This document shows, piece after piece, positions 9,830 through 18,563 of a stretch of DNA of 64,000 nt; positions within the stretch are counted from its first letter, which is position 1; each line of letters begins with the position of its first letter. The position numbers were made by a program, and so were the translations under genes. The notes under the pieces were generated by a model that made no database searches, was not told where the DNA came from, and worked only from the letters and a program-made list of their open reading frames with translations. This DNA comes from Bacteroidota bacterium (GTDB taxonomy: Bacteria > Bacteroidota > Ignavibacteria > UBA10030 > UBA8401): contig JBBAAO010000002.1 of NCBI GenBank assembly GCA_041658205.1, positions 735,775 to 799,774 on the forward strand, read 5' to 3'.

Positions 9830-11922
9830 ACGATAGGAATCGATAATGTGAATTTACAGCCGATGTTCGAGTTTGACTCGAGTGCGACAAGTCCTTTATG
9901 GAACGTCATCACTTCTTTTACGTGAGCAAGGCCCAGTCCGGTTCCGATCTGTGTTGCCGCTTTTTTATTTGATGTTACACGGAAAAATTTAGAAAATAAT
10001 TTTTGCTGATCTTCGGCAGAGATGCCGTAACCGTGATCAGTAATGATAAAAAGGATGTGATCATCCTTTTGTTTCAACTCAACATTGATTGTTCTGTTTT
10101 CGTCGCCGTATTTGATTGCATTGGAGACTAAATTTAAAAATGCTTCCCGCATGAGTTCGGGAGAAACAGTTGTGTGAGGGATTCCTTCCTCCGCGGAAAA
10201 TGTCAACGCAATTGATTTTGCAGCCAGCTGAGGCTTTTGTGAATCACAAACGGCTTTTGCCATCGATACCAGATCAGTCATTTCTTTATGATAGTCAACC
10301 GTGCGGGATTCTAAACGTTGGACATCCAAGAAACGATTGACGAGCTGGTTCATCGTCTTGCTGCTTTCCCGAATAATTCTAGTGTATTCCATCCGCTCTT
10401 CAAGACTCATGTCGGGTTCATCTACCATAAACGATGTGAATCCCATGATGCTGTTCAACGGATTTCGCAATTCGTGGACAATGAAGTTCATCATTTCGGT
10501 TTTCATCTTGTCGATCATTCGGTCATTCGTCAAGTCATGAAGAACAATGAGCGATCCCAATTGTTCGGTGTCGCGATCGATGGTCACATCGTGCAGGCTG
10601 AAATACTGCGGCTCGCCATTCATAAAAATGACTTTGATCTCCTTTTGAGTGAATGAGATTCTGTATGGTCCGCTAAGCTCTTCACGTGATGTTTCTTTTG
10701 ACCGTTCGATGTTTGGATGGGCAAAGAGCTCCTGTTTGTTCTGCACCGGCGCGGATTTCTGCAGTTCATCATTCACCTGGATAAAACGGTCGTTCATGAA
10801 GGTGAAGGAACCGTTACCGTCTGTAATGCAAATGCCATCCTCACTGTGCGCGAGGAAAAATTTATTCTTCCACTCTTCAAAGATAATCTTCTCAACATTG
10901 ATGCGCTGGTACCGTTCCAATACTGTCCGCATCGATTCAACTGTTGCAGCGACAGATGCAATCTCACGTAATTTTGGTACGGTAATCGGCCGGGAAAAAT
11001 CCAATGTTTTCAATTGTTCAACATCATGAACTAGCTGTGTCACTGGTTTCGAAAGTTGATGTGAAAAAATCCATCCAAAGATCACCACAAGCGAGGTAAG
11101 GCTGAGGACAATAGTAATAGAATATAATAACAAGTTCTTCACCGGCTGAATGATCACTTCTTTGGGAATTCCGATCAATAAATACATCGGAACGGCAGAG
11201 AATTTTGAGAATAGAATCTTCCATTCGGTCGTTTGAACAAGAACGTCCTGCATCACTGTCAGGTTCTGCCACGATTCAGACACGATCGGAAATGTAACGG
11301 AATCGTTTCTGTAAATGAATCCATCTTTTCCGCCGACTTGAACAGCAAATGCTCCTCCAATGGGCAATTTATCCAGTTGTCGAAGCAAGTACTTTGAATC
11401 CGCAAACATCGTAAGGTAGATTGTCTTGGCATCAATAAGAACTCTTTTTTGAATGCCGAAGATCAGTTGATCCGCTGAGGTATCGTTCACCCACAGAGTT
11501 GAGATGGAGGTATCTCTTTGCGAAACGATCCACGAATCATTGCTGCCGGTGAAAGTAAAAGTGGGTTGAGAAGAACTCGTGGCGATAAATTCATCTGAAA
11601 GTTCGGGAGATGAAACAATAATCTGTATAAGCGAAGTATCGAATGCGATCTGTTGCCGAATTAATACATTAACGTCGCTTGGTCTGGTCTGGAGATTCCA
11701 TCCAAGATACTGTGCGATGTTAATCCATTGCTCCAATTTTTCGTCGATTGATCGGATGGCAAAATGTTGCAGTTGTTGAACGACCGTTGTTCTTTCTTCC
11801 ACAACCTGCCGTTCATAGAGTGGACGGATGAAGAACCACATGACACCGATGGAAATGACGACAAATAGCCCAACAAGGACAAAAATGCGATGATGAAAGG
11901 AGAATCGTGAGAATACTGTCAT
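9826..11922 (-). CDS. Membrane sensor histidine kinase (HAMP-PAS-HisKA-HATPase)
   Basis: A 698-residue kinase. Transmembrane helices at about 13-32 and 264-287 flank a periplasmic sensor domain of about 230 residues. HAMP (about 288-340) and PAS (about 350-465) domains come next. The phosphoacceptor is H483 in the box HELRNPLNS. The ATPase part shows the N box around N601, DHGYGIS (G1) and GTGLGL (G2). There is no receiver domain and no response-regulator gene beside it, so it is an orphan kinase by position. It heads the operon with the FecR and PKD proteins, suggesting that it senses or controls that surface assembly. Confidence 0.9.
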   Translation of the reverse strand: MTVFSRFSFHHRIFVLVGLFVVISIGVMWFFIRPLYERQVVEERTTVVQQLQHFAIRSIDEKLEQWINIAQYLGWNLQTRPSDVNVLIRQQIAFDTSLIQIIVSSPELSDEFIATSSSQPTFTFTGSNDSWIVSQRDTSISTLWVNDTSADQLIFGIQKRVLIDAKTIYLTMFADSKYLLRQLDKLPIGGAFAVQVGGKDGFIYRNDSVTFPIVSESWQNLTVMQDVLVQTTEWKILFSKFSAVPMYLLIGIPKEVIIQPVKNLLLYSITIVLSLTSLVVIFGWIFSHQLSKPVTQLVHDVEQLKTLDFSRPITVPKLREIASVAATVESMRTVLERYQRINVEKIIFEEWKNKFFLAHSEDGICITDGNGSFTFMNDRFIQVNDELQKSAPVQNKQELFAHPNIERSKETSREELSGPYRISFTQKEIKVIFMNGEPQYFSLHDVTIDRDTEQLGSLIVLHDLTNDRMIDKMKTEMMNFIVHELRNPLNSIMGFTSFMVDEPDMSLEERMEYTRIIRESSKTMNQLVNRFLDVQRLESRTVDYHKEMTDLVSMAKAVCDSQKPQLAAKSIALTFSAEEGIPHTTVSPELMREAFLNLVSNAIKYGDENRTINVELKQKDDHILFIITDHGYGISAEDQQKLFSKFFRVTSNKKAATQIGTGLGLAHVKEVMTFHKGLVALESNSNIGCKFTLSIPIV

Positions 11923-12076
11923 TCTTTATTATAGTATGATTGGGACGAAAGAAAATACAAAATTTTCATTCCAAATTTTAGGGAAAATGATTATTTTCTT
12001 CTAAGAATTCATTCAAATTGAGTATTGTCGATGAATCAGGATTCGATTTTAATATTGAGTGTTTGTTATTTAAAAC

Positions 12077-12107
12077 AAAAAATCCTCACTATTACGTGAG
12101 GATTTTT
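12077..12107 (-). terminator. Terminator downstream of tRNA-Pro
   Basis: A symmetric hairpin (AAATCCTCAC pairing with GTGAGGATTT) with A and T runs on both sides lies just after the 3' end of the minus-strand tRNA. Confidence 0.8.
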
Positions 12108-12110
12108 GTG

Positions 12111-12185
12111 TCGGGAAGACAGGATTCGAACCTGCGACTTCTTGCTCCCAAAGCAAGCGCTCTAGCCGGGCTGAGCTACTTCCCG
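12111..12185 (-). tRNA. tRNA-Pro (anticodon TGG)
   Basis: Read on the minus strand, the acceptor stem CGGGAAG pairs with CTTCCCG. The anticodon stem CTTGC/GCAAG encloses the loop TTTGGGA, giving anticodon TGG for the CCA proline codon. The T arm carries GGTTCGAATCC. The discriminator base is A and the 3' CCA is not encoded (the next bases read CAC), so it must be added after transcription. The gene is 75 bases long. Confidence 0.95.
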
Positions 12186-12249
12186 AAAAAATTTACTGCT
12201 TAATATAACAAAAAAACTGGAACTTTGGAAGGCAATTTTTTAGTTCAAA

Positions 12250-12780
12250 ATGATTTTTGCTCTTATTTATATTCTCGCAACACTTGCCGCAAATTATACC
12301 GCAACGTGGTTTATCCATTTTCCATTTTTTGGCCAGGTCTCCATCGCAACGTTTATTTTTGGTATCACATTTACGGCACGCGACCGTGTCCATAGCAAGC
12401 TGGGACGAAAAAATGTCTATATCATGATTGTCGTTGCTGCGGCATTAAATCTGATCGTCACGGTAATTGGCGGGGTTGAATGGAGAATTGTCGCGGCCTC
12501 TTTAATTGCTATCATTCTTGCGGAAACAGCCGATACGGAGATTTATCAACACTTCATCAAAAATACGTGGGGAATGCGAGTTTTAAAAAGTAATTCTGTC
12601 AGTATCCCCCTTGATAGTCTTCTGTTTAATCTTATTGCATTTGCCGGTCTCTTTTCCAATATGGAAATTGTTTCCATTATTTTCGGCGAGATTGTTTTTA
12701 AGGGAGTTGTCAGTGCCATCACAGCCCTTCGACCGTTTGAGTATTTTCGTGCTGCTTCATTATCAGAAGATCAGCATTAA
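12250..12780 (+). CDS. VUT family transporter (queuosine-precursor type)
   Basis: A 176-residue integral membrane protein with five to six hydrophobic helices. It matches the VUT/YhhQ family in layout: an early FPFFGQVSIATFIFGITFT helix, the loop RDRVHSKLGRKN, and a later segment V-x-x-S-N-x-x-S-x-x-x-D-S. Family members import queuosine precursors such as preQ0/preQ1 for tRNA modification; this substrate is inferred from the family. The ATG at 12250 lacks a clear ribosome site. Confidence 0.72.
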   Translation: MIFALIYILATLAANYTATWFIHFPFFGQVSIATFIFGITFTARDRVHSKLGRKNVYIMIVVAAALNLIVTVIGGVEWRIVAASLIAIILAETADTEIYQHFIKNTWGMRVLKSNSVSIPLDSLLFNLIAFAGLFSNMEIVSIIFGEIVFKGVVSAITALRPFEYFRAASLSEDQH

Positions 12781-12837
12781 AAAAACTCAATTTTCCCTTT
12801 CTTGCATATTCCTTATTATTTGGCTATTATTTTTTGA

Positions 12838-13884
12838 ATGAAAAAGCGAACAACAACTTCCCGCAAACGCGATCATGTTGAATTGACGATCAAAAAAGAT
12901 GTTGCGTTTAGAGCTAAAACGTCGGGATTTGAAGAATGGGAATTTGTTCATAACGCGCTTCCGGAAATAGATTTTAGTGAGATAGAAACCTCGTCCGATT
13001 TTCTCGGAAAAAAATTATCATTTCCGCTGATGATTTCCTGTATGACAGGGGGTTACCCTGAAGCGGAAAAGATCAACCGTCAATTAGCGGAAGTATGTGA
13101 AGAGTATCATCTGGCAATGGGTGTCGGAAGTCAGCGTCAAGCAATGGAAGATTCCACATATCATTCTTCATTTTCCATTGCAAGAAAAGCTGCTCCGTCT
13201 ATTCCGTTGATAGGAAATATCGGCGCACCGGAAGTAGCAAAACTAAACGATGTCTCACCGATATTAAAACTTGCGGAATTAATCCGGGCAGATGCTTTTG
13301 CCGTTCATCTTAATCCATTACAGGAATTTCTGCAGCCGGAAGGGAATACAAACTTTCGCGGTGTGTTGAACGGCATTGAAACATTAGTGAAGAAAATGCC
13401 GATCCCTATTATTGTGAAAGAAATTGGCGCAGGCATTTCAAAAGATGTTGCGGAACGATTAATAAATGTTGGAGTACGGTATATTGATGTTGCAGGTGCC
13501 GGAGGAACAAGTTGGGCGGGAGTGGAGATTTTGCGACATACTAAAGAAGAGCAGGCAGATTGGGATCCATTTTGGGATTGGGGAATGAGAACAACCGATG
13601 CATTGCAAGATGTTGTTCACTTAAAAAAGAGAATTCCTGAACTGACAGTTGTTTCATCTGGCGGCATCGTTCATGGACTTGATTGCGCAAAGTCGATCGC
13701 GCTCGGAGCAGATATAACATCATCAGCACGGCCAATGTTGAAGGCGTTAGTGTCCGGCGGCAAAAAAAAATTACGAAAAAAAATTGAACAATGGATGCGG
13801 GAATATACCGGTGCCATGTTCTTGATTGGCGTATCTTCAACAACACAATTACGAAACAGTAACGCATTGCAGCGAAAAAAATGA
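12838..13884 (+). CDS. fni: Type 2 isopentenyl-diphosphate delta-isomerase
   Basis: A 348-residue FMN-dependent enzyme interconverting isopentenyl and dimethylallyl diphosphate. The N-terminal RKRDHVELTI, the SCMTGGYPEA segment (about residues 63-72), GVGSQRQAM (about 98-106) and the later VAGAGGTSWAG flavin/substrate loop are typical of the type 2 family. Its stop overlaps the start of the polyprenyl synthase gene by four bases (ATGA), so the two isoprenoid steps are translationally coupled. Confidence 0.92.
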   Translation: MKKRTTTSRKRDHVELTIKKDVAFRAKTSGFEEWEFVHNALPEIDFSEIETSSDFLGKKLSFPLMISCMTGGYPEAEKINRQLAEVCEEYHLAMGVGSQRQAMEDSTYHSSFSIARKAAPSIPLIGNIGAPEVAKLNDVSPILKLAELIRADAFAVHLNPLQEFLQPEGNTNFRGVLNGIETLVKKMPIPIIVKEIGAGISKDVAERLINVGVRYIDVAGAGGTSWAGVEILRHTKEEQADWDPFWDWGMRTTDALQDVVHLKKRIPELTVVSSGGIVHGLDCAKSIALGADITSSARPMLKALVSGGKKKLRKKIEQWMREYTGAMFLIGVSSTTQLRNSNALQRKK

Positions 13885-14861
13885 AATCGTTCGAAAAAAA
13901 ATATCAAAAATACAAATCCTTAATCGATCAGAAAATGTATTCCTGCGTCCGGAAGAATGAACCGGTATCGCTCTATGAGCCGATGAAATATGTTCTTTCT
14001 GCCAGCGGGAAACGGATTCGTCCGCTGCTGATTGTTCTCTCCTGCGAAGCAGTCGGCGGGACAATGAACGAAGCGGTGAATGCAGCCATTGCTATTGAAG
14101 TGCTGCACAATTTTACGCTCGTGCACGATGATATTATGGATAATGCTGAATCACGGCGAGGGCGCGCAACCGTGCATGTGCGGTGGGATAATAATGTAGC
14201 GATCCTCGTCGGTGATGAACTAGTAGCACTGGCATATCGGGAATTGTTAAAAACGAAATCCAAAGCCATTGCACAAGTTGCTGATGTTTTTACGGAAGGC
14301 GTTGTGGAAGTATGCGAAGGTCAGGCATACGATAAGGAATTTGAAACATTGCACGATGTTTCCATTGATGATTACCTTTTGATGATCGCAAAAAAAACCG
14401 GAAAATTATTTTCTGTCTCTTCCGAGATCGGCGCACTGATAGGAGAGGGGACGGAACGCGAGATTCGAGCGCTCCGTTCTTTTGGGACCTATATCGGCCG
14501 TGCATTCCAAATTCAGGATGATCTTCTTGATGTGATAGCAGATGAAAAGGAGTTCGGCAAAACAATCGGCGGCGATATCGTGGAGGGGAAGAAAACATTC
14601 CTCTTGATTAAGGCCTATGAACGGGCGCAGGGGAAGGACAAGAAACTGATCAGTTCGATTATTAAGCATAAAGGGACTTCAAAAAAGAATATACCGTTGG
14701 TAAAGGATTTATACGAACGGTATGATATCATTCAACTTGCAAAGCAGTCCATAGACAAAGATATTCGCCAGGCGAATCTCCAGTTGGAAAAATTACGGGA
14801 CACACCCGCACGCGAGATGCTCTTCTGGTTCTCCAATATGGTGTTGAACAGGCAGTTTTAA
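13881..14861 (+). CDS. Polyprenyl diphosphate synthase (trans-isoprenyl type)
   Basis: A 326-residue class I prenyltransferase that condenses isopentenyl diphosphate onto an allylic diphosphate. The first aspartate-rich motif is DDIMD (83-87) followed by ESRRGR, and the second is DDLLD (213-217). Upstream of them GKRIRPLL is the usual substrate-binding strand. The product chain length (farnesyl, geranylgeranyl or longer) cannot be read reliably from the sequence. It sits between fni and the HPr gene with almost no spacing. Confidence 0.9.
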   Translation: MKSFEKKYQKYKSLIDQKMYSCVRKNEPVSLYEPMKYVLSASGKRIRPLLIVLSCEAVGGTMNEAVNAAIAIEVLHNFTLVHDDIMDNAESRRGRATVHVRWDNNVAILVGDELVALAYRELLKTKSKAIAQVADVFTEGVVEVCEGQAYDKEFETLHDVSIDDYLLMIAKKTGKLFSVSSEIGALIGEGTEREIRALRSFGTYIGRAFQIQDDLLDVIADEKEFGKTIGGDIVEGKKTFLLIKAYERAQGKDKKLISSIIKHKGTSKKNIPLVKDLYERYDIIQLAKQSIDKDIRQANLQLEKLRDTPAREMLFWFSNMVLNRQF

Positions 14862-14864
14862 TTT

Positions 14865-15131
14865 ATGATTGAAAAAGATGTAACCATTAAAAACAGGGCA
14901 GGATTGCATACGCGGCCCGCGGCTGCGTTGGTAAAATTAGCAGCGCAATTTCAATCGGAGTTTTTCATCTACAAAGATGGATTTGAGATCAATGGGAAAA
15001 GTATTATTGGTGTGATGACATTGGCTGCGGAACAGGGCTCTACATTGCAACTGAAATTTGACGGTTCCGATGAGCAGCAGGCAGCGCAGGCTGTTGTTGG
15101 ATTATTTGAACGAGGATTTGACGAAGTATAA
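14865..15131 (+). CDS. HPr phosphocarrier protein
   Basis: An 88-residue HPr. The phosphorylated histidine is H15 in NRAGLHTRPAA, and the regulatory serine is S46 in NGKSIIGVMTL, which would allow HPr kinase control. It accepts phosphate from Enzyme I, encoded by the next gene, whose ATG overlaps this stop (TAATG). No EII permease gene is in the window, so it may serve regulation or a distant permease. Confidence 0.93.
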   Translation: MIEKDVTIKNRAGLHTRPAAALVKLAAQFQSEFFIYKDGFEINGKSIIGVMTLAAEQGSTLQLKFDGSDEQQAAQAVVGLFERGFDEV

Positions 15132-16879
15132 TGGGACAAAAGAACGAAATAGTACTTCATGGTATTCCGGCATCACCGGGAATAATTATTGGCAAAGCGT
15201 ATGTTTTCGCCAAGCAGGCGCCGCGCGTTGAAGAAAAATCAATCGGGGAAAACGAAATCAGCCTTGAATTGGAACGGCTGCAGCATGCGGTGGATCGGTC
15301 CGAAAAGGAATTGCTGAAAGTGCTTCAGTTGACCGAGCAGAAAGTGGGTAGCCAGAAAGCAAAAATTTTTGAAGCGCAGATTATGATTTTGTCGGACTCA
15401 GTCTTGTTTGGATCGATCCGAAAACGGATCCAGAATGATTTGAAGAGCGCCGAATATGTAGTGCATCGCGAAATCTCGAAGTATCAGCAGATGATGATGA
15501 ACTCATCCGATGAATATATGCGCGAGCGTGCACATGATGTTGAGGATGTAAAGAACAGAGTCATCAGAAATATTCAACAAGAAAAATTGATTTCACGTTT
15601 TGAGCCTAATTCGATTGTTGTTTCCGAAATACTCACACCTGCCGATACCGTGTTATTCAGCCGGAACGAAGTGCTGGCGTATGCCACGGATATGGGTGGA
15701 GTCACTTCTCACGCCGCACTGCTTTCTCGTTCGTTGAATATTCCTTCTGTCGTTGGACTGAAAGTGATCACTAAGCATGTTCAGGTGGGCGATACAATTA
15801 TTGTTGATGGTTATACAGGAAACGTTACGCTTCATCCGACCGAGGAAACGATCGCGCGCTGTATTGAACGGAAAACAGAACACGAGCAATTTGAAACCCG
15901 GTTAAAAGAAATCCGTGAATTGACTGCTCAAACAATGGATGGAAAGATTGTCCATTTATCCTGCAATATTGAATTCAGTGACGAAGCCGGAAATGTTCAT
16001 ACGCAAGGCTCTACCGGCGTAGGATTGTACCGAACGGAAGGTCTCTTCTTGCGGACCGAAAACTATCCGAGTGAAGATGAGCAGTACGCAGAATATCGTG
16101 CTGTTGTAGAAAAATCTCGTCCGCATAAGGTCGTGATGCGAACGCTCGACATCGGCGGTGACAAGGTTGTGTCAAACTCCACTAGTGAAGATAATCCGTT
16201 CCTGGGATGGAGAGGGATCCGCCTATTACTGGATAGGCCGGAAGTATTTCTCACTCAGTTACGGGCAATGCTTCGCGCAAGCGCTTATGGCGAAATCTGG
16301 ATCATGCTTCCGATGATCTCCGGCATTAAAGAGATTCGTCAGTCAAAGGAATATCTTGAGATTGCTAAAAAAGAACTGCGTGAAAAGCATGTTCCGTTCG
16401 ACGAGAACATTAAGATCGGCGCCATGATCGAGGTTCCCTCTGCCGCAATTCTTGCAGGTGAAATCGCGGAGGAAGTTGACTTCCTGAGTATTGGAACGAA
16501 CGATCTCATTCAATATTTGCTTGCAGTGGATAGAGGAAATGAAGTTGTCTCGTCACTGTATCAAGAATTTCATCCAGCTGTTATTAAAACAATCCGCTCC
16601 ATTATTATGGAAGCACACCGTGTCGGAAAACCGGTGAGCATGTGTGGCGAAATGGCCGGCGATCCGATTGCTATTTTACTGCTGCTAGGATTAGGACTTG
16701 ATGAATTCAGTATGACACCTCATATTCTTCCGGAAATTAAAAAGATCATCCGGTCGGTTTCTTGTGCGGAAGCGGAAGAAATTGCGAACAGAGTTCTTGA
16801 AATGAAAACGGAAGACGATATTAAAGATTTTCTCCGTGTAAATTTACACACCATGGTGCCTGAGTTGTTACTTGAATAA
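15131..16879 (+). CDS. ptsI: PTS Enzyme I (phosphoenolpyruvate-protein phosphotransferase)
   Basis: A 582-residue Enzyme I that autophosphorylates from phosphoenolpyruvate and passes the phosphate to HPr. The phosphohistidine is H194 in GGVTSHAALLSRSL. The C-terminal TIM-barrel shows the R-T-L-D-I-G-G-D-K segment, the magnesium/PEP site IGTNDLIQY and the catalytic-cysteine box MCGEMAGD. The length is usual. It overlaps the HPr gene and ends a four-gene run that starts with fni, an unusual pairing of isoprenoid and PTS genes. Confidence 0.94.
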   Translation: MGQKNEIVLHGIPASPGIIIGKAYVFAKQAPRVEEKSIGENEISLELERLQHAVDRSEKELLKVLQLTEQKVGSQKAKIFEAQIMILSDSVLFGSIRKRIQNDLKSAEYVVHREISKYQQMMMNSSDEYMRERAHDVEDVKNRVIRNIQQEKLISRFEPNSIVVSEILTPADTVLFSRNEVLAYATDMGGVTSHAALLSRSLNIPSVVGLKVITKHVQVGDTIIVDGYTGNVTLHPTEETIARCIERKTEHEQFETRLKEIRELTAQTMDGKIVHLSCNIEFSDEAGNVHTQGSTGVGLYRTEGLFLRTENYPSEDEQYAEYRAVVEKSRPHKVVMRTLDIGGDKVVSNSTSEDNPFLGWRGIRLLLDRPEVFLTQLRAMLRASAYGEIWIMLPMISGIKEIRQSKEYLEIAKKELREKHVPFDENIKIGAMIEVPSAAILAGEIAEEVDFLSIGTNDLIQYLLAVDRGNEVVSSLYQEFHPAVIKTIRSIIMEAHRVGKPVSMCGEMAGDPIAILLLLGLGLDEFSMTPHILPEIKKIIRSVSCAEAEEIANRVLEMKTEDDIKDFLRVNLHTMVPELLLE

Positions 16880-16897
16880 TAAACACAGAAGTACGTT

Positions 16898-16990
16898 TCA
16901 TGTTTCACGATTCAGTAAGTATTATCGGATTCAAACTGAATCCTGAAACTTGAATCCTGAAACGTGAACCCTGAATCCTTAACCTTTAAA
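16898..16990. repeat. Low-complexity self-complementary intergenic repeat (TTTCATG/GAATCCTGAAAC type)
   Basis: Left-arm text such as GTTTCATGTTTCACGATTCA is answered by a right arm of GAATCCTGAAAC-type repeats that is its imperfect reverse complement, so the stretch can fold into a long imperfect hairpin. Related stretches lie at 33978-34060, 44965-45110 and, in a different wording, 48020-48095 and 49918-50020. It ends just before the start of the next gene. Confidence 0.6.
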
Positions 16991-16999
16991 CCTTTTTTT

Positions 17000-18049
17000 A
17001 TGAACGAACTAATTTCCAAACACGACCCCAAAGGAATGAGAAACCTCATTCTGAATTTTCCAAAACAAGCTGAAGAAGCTGTTGTCATCGGCAACGCAGC
17101 AAAAATTAAACTTAAGATAAAAAAGATTCAAAATATTCTTATCACGGGTCTTGGTGGTTCCGCAATCGGGGGTGACCTGCTTCGTGCATATCTTGCAGAT
17201 AAATGTGATGTTCCGGTGATCGTTAATCGCCACTATTATTTTCCGGAGTATGTCGGTAAGAATTCACTTGTAATAGTATCGAGTTATTCCGGCAATACAG
17301 AAGAGACTGTTTCCGCCTACAAAGATGCAATCAAACGGAAAGCGATGATTTTCTGTATTACTTCCGGTGGTGAAGTGGAACGGATGGCGAAGAAATACAA
17401 ACATCCGTATATCAAAATTCCCGGCGGACTCCCGCCACGTGCAGCGTTAGGGTATTCATTCTTCCCAACATTGATTACTTTGAGTAAACTTAGATTCATC
17501 AAAGACCAGAAGAAAGAGATCAAAGAGACTCTTGCATTGTTGAACACATTGTCTGCAACGTATTCAAATCATGATGCATCGGATAATCGCGCACTCAATC
17601 TGGCGAAGGCATTACAGGGAAAGCTTCCGCTCATTTATTCCGGTGCGGATAAATTCGATACAGTCAATACACGATGGCGCGGACAGATTTCGGAAAATGC
17701 CAAAACACTTGCGTATGGACATGTCTTTCCCGAATTAAATCATAACGAAATAGTTGGCTGGGAAGTGCTGACAGACATTATGAAAAAAATTCATATCGTT
17801 ATTCTTCGCGACGCGCAGGATTACAAACGGATACAGCTTCGCATGGATGTGTCCAAAGAAATTATTGGCGGACTTGCGGACGGTATTACTGAAGTATATT
17901 CCGAAGGTAAATCATTACTCGCACGGACATTTTCCTTGTTGTATCTTGCCGACTGGTTTAGTTTTTATCTTGCAATCTTAAACGGTGTCGATCCGAGCCC
18001 TGTAAAGAAAATTGATTTCTTAAAAGAAGAATTGGGAAAAGTGAAATAG
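17000..18049 (+). CDS. Bifunctional phosphoglucose/phosphomannose isomerase
   Basis: A 349-residue sugar isomerase of the PGI/PMI type, shorter than classic PGI. Two SIS-domain signatures are visible: GLGGSAIGGDLLRAYL (about residues 50-65) and SSYSGNTEET (about 95-104). The C-terminal part has LNHNEIVGWE, whose His-Asn-Glu is typical of the bifunctional family. It should interconvert glucose-6-P, mannose-6-P and fructose-6-P. The ATG at 17000 is chosen because the longer reading frame runs into the upstream repeat; no ribosome site is visible, as is common in this group. Confidence 0.88.
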   Translation: MNELISKHDPKGMRNLILNFPKQAEEAVVIGNAAKIKLKIKKIQNILITGLGGSAIGGDLLRAYLADKCDVPVIVNRHYYFPEYVGKNSLVIVSSYSGNTEETVSAYKDAIKRKAMIFCITSGGEVERMAKKYKHPYIKIPGGLPPRAALGYSFFPTLITLSKLRFIKDQKKEIKETLALLNTLSATYSNHDASDNRALNLAKALQGKLPLIYSGADKFDTVNTRWRGQISENAKTLAYGHVFPELNHNEIVGWEVLTDIMKKIHIVILRDAQDYKRIQLRMDVSKEIIGGLADGITEVYSEGKSLLARTFSLLYLADWFSFYLAILNGVDPSPVKKIDFLKEELGKVK

Positions 18050-18075
18050 CATTTCACCACTGAGACGCAAAGCAC

Positions 18076-18113
18076 AAATAAAAGCACGGATTTCCTCCGT
18101 GCTTTTTCTTTTG
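18076..18113 (+). terminator. Terminator after the PGI/PMI gene
   Basis: AAAGCACGGA pairs with TCCGTGCTTT and a TTTTCTTTT tract follows. Just before it, at 18052-18075, lies a CACCACTGAGACGCAAAG-type copy of the dispersed CACCGC repeat also found at 36.9-37.2, 37.69 and 52.31 kb. Confidence 0.82.
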
Positions 18114-18261
18114 GCGGAAAGCCGCACCAAAGGGTTTTTTCGGAGTGGCGAAGTTTTTATTGAAAAACTATAACTCAGCCATCAAAAAGTAAAATAATCA
18201 GATGTAATCTGCATTTTTTCACTTTTTGCCATCCTCACCGCAATGACTTTTTCAGAAATAT

Positions 18262-18484
18262 CTAGAAGACAGCTCAAAAATGAAACTATTGCCATCCTGA
18301 GCAACCCACAGAATTTTTTTCCAAAAAATGTGCAGCGAAGCCCCGTTGTTCGGTTCCGCGTTTGGGAATCCCGCAAGGCGGAATCTCAAAAAACGGGAGG
18401 TGCCGTGCGTTAAAAAACTTGTCGTCAAATCTGATGCTACTTTCAGAATGACCATAATTTTGAGTTTTAGAGATGGCTGCTAGC
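18262..18484. repeat. Nested-hairpin, MITE-like repeat, copy 2 (inverted)
   Basis: This is the reverse-orientation relative of the element at 643-846: in reverse complement both contain the AACAACGGGGCTTCGCTGC core and both end in an AGCCATCT-type terminal repeat. Copy 2 carries about 37 extra bases forming a nested hairpin (GATTCCGC pairing with GCGGGATTC). It lies just before a tyrosine recombinase gene. Short reading frames through it on either strand are not genes. Confidence 0.75.
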
Positions 18485-18563
18485 AACTTTTAATATTCCC
18501 TTCTGTCTAATCTTTTTACAAGCCATGCGACACGCTTTATGTATATCAAGGGAAGGAGTTATT

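Noticed and set aside
12018..12203. Open frame across the tRNA-Pro region
   Set aside because: It runs antisense through the tRNA gene; the tRNA fold explains the sequence.
18252..18486. Several short minus-strand frames containing FFEIPPCGIPKRGTEQRG
   Set aside because: They lie wholly within the nested-hairpin repeat; similar frames arise wherever this repeat type occurs and are not genes.
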